DNA of 64,000 bases, taken from assembly GCA_030141605.1 (NCBI GenBank), contig JAQGDQ010000026.1, positions 124,001-188,000 on the forward strand. The letters run 5' to 3'. The notes beneath the pieces were generated by a model that saw only the letters and a list, made by a program, of their open reading frames with translations, was not told the DNA's origin and did not search any database. The translations under genes were made by a program, and so were the position numbers. Source of the stretch: Tubiluchus corallicola. Lineage: Eukaryota; Priapulida; Priapulimorpha; Priapulimorphida; Tubiluchidae. This document shows, in pieces, positions 10,268-23,300 of this stretch. Each line of letters starts with the position of its first letter. Position 1 is the first letter of the stretch.

Positions 10268-13200
10268 ATGGCGGAGCTGACATCTTGTCCAGGAATGTAC
10301 TGTGGCCATATATTCTTGGGTGACAAATATACTAACTGCACAGTAAGTAAAATCCTTAATTTTGCTAAAATTTATTTAACAAGCTTTATTTAAAAAGATA
10401 AATTTATTTCAGGAAGTATTGTTAATAAGTTTTGACCACTTTGAGATCATTTTTGAGACAGTAGTAGTCTAAAGTTAAATTGTCTGCTGTTTCAGTCACA
10501 CTCTCACGTTCTTATCAAAAATTGCAGTTTGTTATTTTTTGTGTGCTCAGTTACTTGTGAGGCTGTATATAACTATTGCAAAATGTTAGTTTGAATTTTT
10601 ACATTCAAATTGCCCAAAGGAATTGTCCAAAGTTGGCGCTCCAGGTAAGATAATACAATAGTAAGATATAATAATAATAATAAGATGTATACAGGTTCCA
10701 AAAACATTTTGTAGCTAACTTGCTAAGAATAGACAGTGTTTGTTAGTATTCTTCTTGAAGTGTGTGAAGCTGTAGCTGACAGTGAAATAATGTTTTTTTG
10801 GTAATTCCACAGATAACAAACACAGAAGGAAAAATGGGGTTTGTGAGCTGCTGTTCTGTATCTAGTATTTATTTTTTCCAGGCATGTCCTCGGGGATATC
10901 ATGCAAATAGTACATCATATAAATGTGAAAAATGCTTGGATGTGCCTGCATTTTATGACTGGTTATATCTTGGTTTCATGGCTATCCTTTGTCTAATCCT
11001 TCATTTATTTTTTATTGACTTGACATCAAAACGAAGAAGGTAAAGAAATTAAAGGTTATATTTCATTCTATTCCTTAAGTGCAATGTTTTCACATAAATT
11101 TTATAGTTTGGGCTTTTAAATTTCTAAATATCTGCAACTGCAAAATTCAGCATTGATGTGTTTATTTCCGTAAGTAATCTGTTGTTATAACAAACATTTG
11201 TTGGTTATTTTTATGCATAAATGTGATAATAATTTGGACATGACTTCTTTCTGGACAGTAAATGTAAAGCTTTACCAGGTTTGAATATCTTTTTAGTATC
11301 TAAATTTGAACATCTTGCAACAGCTCTCCGAGTAAGAATTGTTTTATGCCATTTCAGCTTTACCCGCAGTGTATTTGCCACACTTATCAGTGCCTGCCTG
11401 GAATGTTCAATTGCTGCTGTACTTACCATTATTTTTGCACAGCCCAGAGGGACGTTTATTGTTAACTCTTGTCATGTGGAACGCTTATCAGATTGGTACA
11501 CGCTTTTCCATAATCCGAAGTTGTGGTACTCTTCAACAAAACACTGCACTGATGGTACCCAGTGTGTCACCACTTGGTACTCGGAAACAATGCACTGTAC
11601 ACATGAAGCAGTGTATCCATTGTGAGTATAAGATAGTTAATAATTTAATTTTGCTTTTGTTGTTAGTATCTTGAAATATTACTTAATGTGTATAAAAACT
11701 TTTAAAAAGAAGTTAATTATGTCAGAGGTTTGTTTGCTCAAAGTTGTAGAAACATGTGTTGCTTAGAGCCTTGATAGCATGATAACATCAGGCTTCTAGG
11801 TGCTATATCATTATATTTAGTGTGTAAGTATGGTAATTTGTCAAATTGATTGTTAACCACTTTACTGCCTGTATGACAAAAATCTCCCGTCATGAAAATG
11901 TCATTTCTACTGGCCTGATTTGATGAGACTCTACCGTCAATCTTATTATACAAATTAATTGACGCCTACGCCAGAAGCAATAATACTTACACATGCTACA
12001 TGCACTTTAGGATTAAAGCTTTTGAAAATAAAAGACGGTTGTGTCCTCTGTTGTCTAAAAAGGTAACACAGACTGCAAAAAAACCTATGGCCAAAAAACA
12101 TGCAAATTTGCAGAAAATATTGCTGTTATTGCTAAACACTAGTGTCTGCCTATGCTGTGAATCTGCCTTCTGTTTTTATGCTTTTTATCGATTTTTGTCT
12201 ACTCAAACTGTAGAACAAGATTTGCCAGATTTGGCATCGAGTTATCAAGCAATGGTATGTGAAGCCAATTCATGTATGTAATTGGATATGGCTGATTCAA
12301 CATTGTATGATTGATAAACTATGTACATACAAGCTAAAAAGGATAATTATATGCCTATCTATGCCTTTATTTCTTCTACGCTAGAATGGCTTTTTGGTCA
12401 AATAACAATTTGATTGTGGGTCGCTGCACTTATATTTTTTACAAAAAAGCAGTAGTTTGTGACAGCAGTGGCATCAGTTGTGTGCGTGTTGGAGGGGCAG
12501 CAACTTTCTGAACGTAAGATATTAATTTTCAAATTTTAATTTTTCTTTTTTAGATATACAATTGTATTTGCCTATTATGCAACATGTTTATTGTTGATGC
12601 TTATCATACGACCAATTGTAATTCGCTGTACGGGAAACACACAATATGGATCTAAGGCCATTTATGCGGGATTGTACTTTATACCTGTCCTCATGGTGAT
12701 TCATGCAACTTTGTGTGGACTTTTGTGTAAGTGTTTTCATTTACTTTATAAGCTTGCCATTCATGTTCTCCCAGCTACTTTTTGAGCTGTTCACTCGGGT
12801 ACTTTTATGTCTAATGATAAAAATATTTCATTCTGATCATAACATGTTGTTATGTGGCAGTTTGAGATGAATGTTAATATACGTTCCCTCTGGCAGATTT
12901 TCAATAAAGCCCTAAATCTTGTCACTTCCATTATGTGCAACCATTCATATATTTGCTTATAACTGTATTCTTTTTTTACAACTTTTACAACTACGTTTTA
13001 TTTTGCAACTCCTTGTTTTCGGTAGCTTATTGCTTTCTTTGGTAGCTTTCTAGCAGTATATCTTGATCAAGTTTTTCAGTTCATACATTATACAAATACT
13101 GAGATCAGTTGAGTCTGCTCGTCATGTTATATAATAATTTATCCACTAGTTTGTGTCTTTTCTACTGTTAATATTTGACAGTTGCCACTGCATAACATAA

Positions 13201-14091
13201 TTGTTTTGTTGCAGACTTTTCTTTTCCATACTTGATCATTGTAGTTTCACTTTGGTCAAATGCATCTCACTTTGCTACACAGATCAATCAGGTAAATATT
13301 TAGTTAGAATTCTAATAAAAATAGATGATAACAGATGGAAATCTGTAGCTAGTTAAAATGGCTGAGTAATATTCTAAACAAACTAAAATTGTCTTACACA
13401 CAACAATTGTGAATTCCAATAGAAACCTACCAAATTCTCAAAAAGAAAGTAAAAATGTTTAATAGTGCCAAAATCTATACGTGGAACAGATGTAAAAAAC
13501 ATTTTAAATTTCATGTCAGTAGTCTTGTGTTAACTTGTCAAAACTCTGCTTCCACAAGTTGTGTAAAATCAGATGGGAAGAATATGTATTGATTAGAGTG
13601 GAAGTTAAAAATTGCTACTACATTTTCTGGGCATGTGAGTTTTCGCGTTTTGGAAGTGCGAGCAAGAAGAAGCAAAAATCTTTAGTAATAGGCAGTAAGT
13701 GTTGCGTGTTTTAGCAAATGTTTGGTGTTTGTCCAGCTGCACTTGTGTCAGCTCTTCTTGCGTGTCTGTGGGCTGTCAATGGCAAAATTTTTAATTGTTT
13801 GACTCTTCCATAATGCAAATACTGTTTTATCTTATGGTTTTTCACATCTCTTTACAGTCAGTCAAGTTATTGTTTCTCTCCTGCATCAAGAACAAGCGGA
13901 ACATTGCCATTATTGTTGGACACTGGTTACTTCACGCATATGCCATAATCGCTTTGACACAGTTAAAAAAGCCAGCGATTAATGCTTCGTTATTAGCACT
14001 AGTACCTCTGCCAGCCATATTTTATGTTTTAACTGCACCATTTTCTGATCCTGGAAAACTTATGTTGACTCCAGCTGACTTTCGCAGATGA
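10268..14091 (+). CDS. JKAMP: JNK1/MAPK8-associated membrane protein, six exons
   Basis: Exons: 10268-10342, 10882-11039, 11358 (or 11370)-11621, 12554-12726, 13215-13291, 13858-14091. Phases fit at every junction and give 326 (or 322) residues; the human protein is about 311. Each exon matches the family: ACPRG and YDWLYLGFMA in exon 2, LSDWYT and HCTHEAVYPL in exon 3, two membrane helices in exon 4, GHWLLHAYAII and LALVPLPAIFYVLTA in exon 6. About seven hydrophobic segments are visible. The family protein sits in the ER membrane, binds JNK1, and helps bring proteasomes and ubiquitin ligases to misfolded ER proteins. The start lies in a good context (atcATGGCG). Oddity: a 17-residue WYS...HCT segment is repeated in exon 3. 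Confidence 0.95.
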
Positions 14092-17000
14092 CGGTATTGA
14101 AATGGTCTTCATGACCACAAGCACATTTCAGTAATTCTTTAGTTGTGTGTACTAAGTTTTTTGCTGCATACTCTAAAGACTGCAAGTTACTGAAAACTTA
14201 AATTAATAAGAGAAGCTATGACTTATCTCATTTACCCTATGTACACTCTGTTATTGTTAACTTGTATGCTTCATTTTATCTCGTACATAAACCTGTAAAA
14301 ACATGTGGCAATTTCTAATGTTTGCACTGGTTAAAGTTTGTAGATCCAGATAATTCTGTGAGACATTGCAGGAGTGTTGTGGAGTTTGGGAACTAATTCC
14401 GTCTCACATTCGAGTATGCAGGGTTGCTGTTTATACGTTACTTCTCAGAATGCATAATTTCAGGCATCATGTTGTACAAGAAAAGACCATACGATAACAT
14501 AGGTACGAAAGTTTGAAAAAATTGTGCTCTGAAAACGTCTAAAATATTACTGCTAATCACTAGGAAGTAAACAAACTTTGATTTCATTTTAGTCCAAAGT
14601 ATGTTGGTTGCAACTAGTAGTCACAGCTTTCTGAAGTGGAAATTTGCAAAATTTAACTTTGTTTTGAAAAATTTTATTTTATATTTACACTGTCTTGTTA
14701 ATGCCACTCTGGTATTATGCATGGTTACTTATTAAGTGCATAACTAGACAGTAATAATAATTTGCTGCAAATGTGTAGATAATATTGGATTTTCCACAAA
14801 AAAAGAATATTTTTGCGGAAAATATAATTATTAGTCTTTAATACAATAATCAGCATCATACAAAACAGCAACCCTGGCCCTGTGGCTTCTTGATTGCTTT
14901 GATTTGTCATCTTGTAACGACGATTTTATTATTCAGTGTATCTGTATTCTAGGATGAATCATAAGTTTGCCCTTCTTTTAAGAAACCAAGCTAAACAACA
15001 ATGTAGAGACTGTAAAGTTGTTTATATATGATGTCACATGTATAATGATTTTTTAGTTGCTAGTTTTTACATTTATCATGGCACTGTATTACACTTTTGT
15101 ACAAGATATATAAAAACATAAATAGCTGCCGTTTTTTCTGGGATCAGACTGCATTTCGACATACAATAAAATCATAACTCATGATTAGTATTGTTTGAAA
15201 CATTTTGTAAATAAACTAATTTACTTTAATTCCCCGAGCATTGTTAAAGATTTTGGTTTTCTTTATAGTAAATAAAACCAGATAATAAAGAAAATTAATT
15301 TCAGTTTTAATTGACAACTTTACACTTCACATTTACATAAGTGTGTCTTAATTCTATCATAGCAGTTGGTTATAGGGGCTGATGCCTACAGGTAATTCGT
15401 GAACGATTACACAAATGATTGCTATATTGTTACTACTATAATGTGCACATGGGAAAGGTAAAAAGTTTCACATATGTAAACAGTTTCATTAACAACAGAG
15501 TGAAAATCATAACCAGCACACAAGAGTCACCAAGTCATCATAGGGATGGTACAGTAAAATTAATGCTACACTAGCTCCAATCAGCTAAAAAGCAAATTCA
15601 ATAAATGGTGACACCCATGTTCAAACAATGCTAGTAATTAGTAAAAATGCACAGCATCATGACACACCTACAGACATGAAAGGTGAAGCTGGTGAATCTT
15701 TAAATCACGGTACAGATATTAGTTACACAAAAATTAAACTGACACTTAAGTGGCTAATAACTAGTGACCTAATGCCTTGACATGTATGTTAACAAAAGGC
15801 ATATATAACATCCCAACATGTGGTTTAAATTGGTCAAGGGATTGATTGTCTAGCCAATAACTAGTTCTTTTACACACAATCACACATACAAGTGTTATTT
15901 GCCTTGCCGAATGTGAAATGTTATTTTAGTATGTTATGAAAATATTATTCAGCTATAAGTTGCTCAAAGTATATTCACCATGGCAATAGTAGTAGTTATA
16001 AAACAATTTCGAAACAAAAGAAGCTATTTTCAAAAAAGTTAATAGGATTTCAGATTTGCTTTCAAAATACAAATTACTAAGAGACTGTCAGACAGCGATT
16101 TTAATCTCTTTCACCATTCATAAAAATGCTAAATTAACAGATTATCAATACAAGAATTCAATATTTCTAGCACCTAATGATTAATTTCTAATAGCCTTTT
16201 AATTTGTGGGTTTAGTGGAAAACATGTTACCGGTATTAAGCCATTTATACTTTCACAAAGAAAAAGAGTATTTTTAATCAAGGGACAGAAAAATTGTTCT
16301 ATAATGTAAAACACCTCAAAAATGTTTTAAAATTTCTGGCAGTGATTTTATTCACACAGAATAACTCCTGTTGTCCATTTGTGTGTTAATGCAGTAAATG
16401 ACATGAGTTGACTTACAAATGACTTCGTTCAGGTAATGCAAGAGAGAAATTTGAATGTGAAGCTCAGAGCACAAAATTTTTGATCTCATGCAACTGACAG
16501 TGTTTCACTATTGCACAATAAAGCAGTGGACATTTTAGCACAAACGTATAATTAAGCTCTTAATGTGTTAGGAAAAACTCGGGTAATTTGTAATCAACAA
16601 TTTGACTTATCATGTTCATTTAACACTTCCAAAATTGTGATACAAAAAGGAAATTTTTTTGTTTTTCTAGACACTAGCTGCAATTTTATTTCGGAAATTA
16701 ACCGCTAAGCCATTTGTATCCAGTTAAAAGGTAAAATGTAGCAACATTGTATTTACATAATCATTAATATTAACAAATTTAATCATTAACAAAAAATTTA
16801 TAACCTAAAAACAACAATGTAGAATAAAAATAAAACATGCATCACAGTAAAACTAACAGGCCAAGCTAAATTAATTTTTAAATATTAATCAGCAGTCAGG
16901 AACTAAATGTACAATTATATGCTTCACCTTTATTAATCTAAAATGCCCTTGTCTACCATACCTACCACTACAGACAGAAAGAAAACCATTTTTAATAATA

Positions 17001-17841
17001 TGTTTGTTATAAATAAGGAAAGGTAATTTACAAGCACAGACCGTCTTTGAATAATAAATAGGCTACTATCACTAAAATCCACCAAATAGAACTACATGTT
17101 CACATAAACGCTGCTCTCATAAGGTAGAGAATACAGCTGTGTAAGTACACTAAGCAACCTGCTAACTGCCACTACTTTTCTGTTTTTATTAGTATAATTG
17201 AGATTTCAGCACACACAGTAATGATTTGTGTGCTTGCATATTATCGTAATTTATAAAATTCACATGATCAACTAAAACATGATCGTTTGCGATAAAATGT
17301 TAGTTTTGCACACACACATACACAAGATTGCAATCACACGAAATGTTGTAAATAAGATTTGACTAGTTATTAATCACACCAACATTCAGAAAAGTAAACA
17401 TCTGCAAAAAAGTAGAAATACTGAAAGGTACTTCCTGACGTGAGCTTTGATCCTTGAATAAGAAAATTACAAAGCTAAGTCCTACAAAATGGAATTGATC
17501 AAGCTGCACTTTGACATACTGTTATCATACAATATCATGTTTTCACACAGACTTCTCTGGAAAACTATTAAATCTTGGTGGATGGACCCCATTGTCTCAC
17601 TGAACCACTCAAATCTTTTTGTGAGCAGAAGTCGGGATGATATTTGAATGATTTCAACATTGACTGATGGAACTCATGAAAGTATGAAGTCATAAATAAA
17701 AACAGCAGCAGTACACAGTTCATTTCTGTGGCACTCATAAGCTTATGGGACCTATAATAACATGTTGAGTCCAAACTTGTTTTAGAAAATTTTAATAACA
17801 TTGTAAAATTGATTACCATAATATGTTAGAGGTGTGGTAGG
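14092..17841. other. 3' flanks of convergent genes; no other gene seen
   Basis: This gap lies between the stop codons of JKAMP (+) and the LRR gene (-). It is AT-rich, with possible polyadenylation signals (for example caataaaatc near 15165). I find no further coding exon or terminal-repeat element. Some of it is probably 3' untranslated sequence of both genes. Confidence 0.5.
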
Positions 17842-20270
17842 TTACATTATTCGAACTCGATGACAAATTGACTGATGACCGGGGGAACAGATCTGCTGAT
17901 ATAAAGGAACTCTAAAAAAAGAACCCACATTTCCAAAAACAACACCAGATTGGAAGTAGTCAAAGAATGGTCCCAGACACGAAGAGCACAATCTTTTCTG
18001 CTGAAGCATAACTGAAACACAAATAAAATATTTACATGACACTACACAGTGACTTGTTAATATAATCACACCATGTAATAATTTAGTGATAATATAAACA
18101 TCTACCATGAACATTGTTATACTTCTGTTTTTGTGTTTCTCAAGCAAACATTGCAAAGCTATTGCAGGCATCACTTTCAGGCAGTGCAGCCACGGGATGA
18201 CAAACGATACGCATTTGGCAATAAGATAAGATACAATACTTTTTTCTAGCAATTGAGGTAACAATAATCTGTTTTTCAGATGACATGATACAGTACGATA
18301 ATTATGCTTGAAACGATAATTACGATACTGAATGTGTGGTTAGTTATTGTGCAAGGAATCTCAGCACATTTCAACACTTTATGTTTTCAGCTGTTTCCCA
18401 ATTAGTGTATAGACATGTGTAATTTCTGACAAAGTTCATTTCTTTGCTTAGTCAAAAAATAATATAAATATGTGAGCTGTGACAGATAAATAAATTCTGA
18501 GATATGCAGTAGGTGCCATTTATTAGACTCACGGTTTAATGGACTCAGTCGCTTAATTGACTAAAAAACACTGGAACGGGCCACTCTTATTCAAATGTAT
18601 ATAAAAACTGTCGGTAACTGACTCAAATAACGCCGCATAATTCACACACTTAAAATAAAATACTTCTGTGTGCCCAGAGCTTTACAGTCACGTTAAGTAC
18701 AGCTTTGTTTGTAAACAGGTAAAGTACATTTATTGTATGTGCTAATATGTTATTGTTAGCATAGTGGTTTTGCTTTGAATCTGTCATCGGCTAATTGGCT
18801 GCAATTAACCTCATGTTGTAGTCGTTGTTTCTGGAAGCTAAACATTTAATCACTTGCCCAACGGTTTGCTTTTGAAGTTCCTGCTGCTTTTTACAAGGTC
18901 ATCACCAACAGCAGCTTAAGCACTAGGTGACTAGGCATTTTGCGTGAATATGTACAGCCTACAGTAATAGATTTTCAATGTTTTTATCACTATGAGAATT
19001 TCATAAACCAACTTGTTCATCAAGAAATGAAGCAACTGACCTTGCATGAATTTTTGTAATTTTAATGGTAAATTTTTGTTTTTCTTTGTTAATTCACTTA
19101 TATAAATTATGCTTCCTAAATAATTGTACATAGGTAAGTTTTCATTAATTCGTTTCTAAGATTCATTTAAAGCCTTTTCAATGCATACTAAGGTGATGAG
19201 TGATGACTCATACTTGTTTAGTAATAATAATATACAAAACCTTTCAGCTAATTGGATCAAAACACTTCTGCCCCAAAGTCAGTCTATTAACCGGCGCCTA
19301 TTGTATTACAGTATATCCAGTTCGTATATTTAACTGGCAAAATGCCTGTAAAAATGCTACACTTGGCATTCGTGTGTCGACTGAAGATGGCTGCTATCGC
19401 AGGAAGAAGCAACAAGAAGATTATTCTAACAATCTTATAAATATTCTTTTTTCAATTTTTCTAGCATAATTCTAGTGCCCAAATGAAAAAGCAAAGTGAA
19501 ACGATTTTATAATGGGGTGCGATACGCACTAAATTTGATAAAATAACAATATTGCTAGAATAATATCGATATGAAAACAAAAAAACTAATTTTCCGTATC
19601 GATATGATAATCGATAATTAGATGCTTGGTTATCGTTAACGTTGTTATCGTTAACATCCCTAGTTCAGCCTACAGTAAGTTTAACAGATGAGCCTGATGA
19701 GGACATGCAAGTAGTTTGATATGACATACTGTGTAACCATGTAGAACCATCTGTAGAAAGCAAACATTGTAAACGAGGGCCGCTAAAAACATGTTGAACG
19801 TGTGTACTATGTACAAGATACGTGAAAGAAACCCCCTTAAAAAGTGTTGGAGTAAAACGTGGCATTCAGGTGCATAAAAAGTTACACAATCTGCAACAAC
19901 AGTTCTAAACAAGTTAAAGTGACTTCTAAACAAAGCATTTTGAACAGTAAGCCTCAATTGCAGGCTAGCAGCTAGCTGCTGTGACACAATTAATTGCTGA
20001 TAAAATTGTTTATTATACAATTCAGCACCAGTAATACAAGCCAGAATTCAGCACTAAGAGAGACCCTACTGATGCTGATGATTGTTGTAGAACTGATTTA
20101 TACCAAAGTAGTTTTCCTGGTGCGTCATGCACCAATTTAGTATTCTGGCCTGGTACAGCATAGTGTAGATATGTGGGAAATGCCAAAAAGTCAAGTTTTA
20201 TCACACACGCACGCATGCACGCACACACACACACACCCACACACGCACACATGCACGCACGCACACACAC

Positions 20271-20307
<37 letters not shown>

Positions 20308-23300
20308 TGTTTGCTTAACAATAAAAAACATTTTCTTTTTAAATAAACTATTCAAATAAATGCTAAGTCTAAAAATTGTTTATCTACATTAAATTCAGCA
20401 TACAAAATGGCAGGCCACTGAAGAAATACTAACAAAAGTATAGTGTAGATGAAAATATTGTTAACAGCAGCAATTAAATAACGGACAAAACATGTTCAAT
20501 TCATTTTCATAATTACACTATAAATCAGGTGTTTAGTGAAAACAGAATCACAACAACAAACAACCAGAAAAAGGCACAAAAATTCCATTGGTCGATTAGA
20601 ATCGAGTGTGACCATAAGTAGGAGACTAGGTATATTTGAAATGAAACTTCAAGGTCATCTTACAACTGAAGAATCTAATACCATAAGGCTATGGTTTCCA
20701 ATTATCCCTGTACTGTGTAAGGTATTTTGAATGCAGTTAATACATAAAAATTTTGTGTATTTTCTTCAAATATAGGCCTTAAGGGGCACAAGAATTCAGA
20801 ATTCAGCTGGACAAAAAATTAAAATCTGTGAGTCTAATGAGTTGCAACCATTGTCGTTGTGCATCACTTCCACTACGCCAAGGCATTAAACAAAATAATT
20901 GGCTAATAAAAAACTTAAAAATAGTTAGATATATACCTTGTAATTGCCTTGGCAACTGTTCATTTGACCATGTAATGTTCTCGATGATTACAGCTCTAGC
21001 AGAAATTTCTTTAAGTGACATAACACTACATGGTGGTTGCTGACAGAGCGCTTGTATTTTTTCTTCTTCTCCTTCTTCTATTAAAGGATTCTGCATAGCT
21101 GTAATATATAACTATAATATTAAACAGTTTTGATATAAATGCAACAATTATAAGGTATGCAAATATGGGAAATTGATAAATATTTAATCTTTTGATGTGA
21201 TTTGCACAAAACAAACACTGTGCATTAGTTTAGAACTCATTTCTGAGTTTAGTCACTGAGATTGTCCAAAATAAAGCTGAATCATGATAATAAGAGATTT
21301 TCTGTATGTAAAACAGTTTGTGTTGAAATGTTGAAATTGCAGCAAGTTCTTAGCTTCAATGTATTAATTCCATATAAAAAAGCAAAAAAATTATACACAA
21401 AGAAAATTAAAGTAACAAAAAAGTCAAACAAAATAGATGTCTGCCATCAGTTTTTTCTTGCTGTTTTATTTTTCAAATCAAAATTTTGTTTGTGGAAACC
21501 GCAACTAGCAAATTGAAATTCTGGTAAAAACAAGAAAGTAAACAAAAAAAAACTTTTTAAAGAAATTTGAACAGCACAGTGGTTGCAGTACTTCATAACC
21601 AAAGCAGCTGCGGCATTGTTGTAACGATAATAAAACAATTTTCACTTGAAAAAAGTCTTTACCTGTGAAGGTGTAAAGGTGGAGATACTTAAGAGAAGCA
21701 GGAAAATGCTGAAGACAGTTATTTCTAACATGTAACTCTTTCAACTTATGTAATCGACCCATGAGTGCAGGTAATCTTGTTAACCTGTTCGTAAAAATAA
21801 AAATATACAATTATGTGACTAAGTAGTAGTATTAATGCACTGCAAGTTAAAAATGTTTTGATGCAGTCTAAAAATGTAAGTTACCCAAACAATTTTATAG
21901 TGCCAAACTTCGATGAGAATGCTGCTCACAAGTATAATTGGCAGGTAAGCTTATACAGTTAAAGATTCATAACATTTCCCTCTATAAATTTTTGATTGGA
22001 TATTTACACTTTCAAGTAACCTATATTTTAAAAGCAACGAGCAAAGAAACTTTCGAAATAACCTTGCACATTGTAGCACACACAGTTCAAAAAACTAAGT
22101 CAAAGAGCATCTCAAAAGACGGAAATAAAACGTGAATGAAAGTCATAAAATAGAGTAGTTTTTAAAGCATTGATATAATTAAAAAATTGATCAAAAACAC
22201 TTTAATGACTAGTGTGGTTTAATAAAAGTGCAAAGTGTAAATTCAAAAGTGCAGAATGTGATGATATATGTTTTTATCAGTTTGCTGTCATTCTCTACTT
22301 TTTAGGTTTAGACTTCCTAGTCTGGGAAGTGGGAGGGAAGGTGCATCCAGATTTTGAACAACTGCAACCTATGGTGTTATAAAGGCAAGGCTGGTTTGCC
22401 CAGCAAAATGTTAAATAATATTAGATGATGGTTGCCAGCTTTTTGCTGATGACAATGGACCTTCCTTTCCTCACAAGAGATCCAGGATGGTGTGTATTAG
22501 TTCAGAATCAGTGCGGTGAATCAGAGTGACCTGTTACATACTGCTACTATAAAATTAACAAAAACATTTGATGCTATTTCTGGGGGTGGGGCTGATTCAG
22601 GATTCAAACAATTAGCCATCCCTTCCACTTCCCAGACTTGGAAGGTCAGCAGAATGTAAAAAGTGGACAGCAGCAATAAACTAATAAAAATATAAGCCAT
22701 CACATTTTGCTTTTTTGAATTGATGTTTTGCACTTTTGAACTCACATTTTGCACTTTTGCATTCACACTTTGCACTTTTGAATTCATATTTTGCACTTTT
22801 GAATTCACATTTCGAAATTTTGAATTCACATTTTGCGCATTTGAATTCACATTGTGCACTTTTGAATTCGCATTTTGCATTTTTGAATTCACATTTTGCA
22901 CTTTTGAATTCACATTTTGCACATTTGAATTCACATTTTGCACATTTGAATTCACATTTTGCAACTTTTGAATTCACATTTTGCACATTTGAATTCAGAT
23001 TGTGCACTTTTGAATTCGCATTTTGCATTTTTGAATTCACATTGTGCACTTTTGAATTCACATTTTGCACTTTTGAATTCACATGTTGCGCCTTTGAAGT
23101 AGAAATTGTGTAAAAATCATAAATCCAAAACCTTTCTAGATCCTAGCCAACCTTTACCACAGTTTCATTATTTTGTTATTGTAATAAAATAAGTAGAAAA
23201 TCCATCACACAGGCCTATTTCTATTTTAAATTATATACCCCTATATCTGAAGATCTGCTGTAATAACTTAACCTATTATGAAATATAATTTAGAGCTGTA

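Noticed and set aside
12000-12281. 93-codon frame in JKAMP intron 3, with a TTAA + ccactttactgcc motif at 11853, suggesting a piggyBac-like relic
   Set aside because: The right end does not mirror the left, and the protein shows no convincing piggyBac zinc-finger pattern.
17842-18264. A 140-codon single-exon gene on the minus strand
   Set aside because: Only 18011-17842 is coding. It is the last exon of the LRR gene; the upstream part is intron with an acceptor at 18012-18014.
18200-19663. A larger hAT element spanning the region around B1, based on cgata-rich stretches near 18270 and 19560
   Set aside because: The two ends do not form a clear inverted pair, so only the right terminus is listed.
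22521-23113. Long open frames on both strands (up to 147 codons) encoding 7-residue repeats such as NSKVQNV
   Set aside because: They follow from a 21-bp tandem repeat without stops. Open frames exist on both strands, the repeats are exact at DNA level, and there is no start or splice context.
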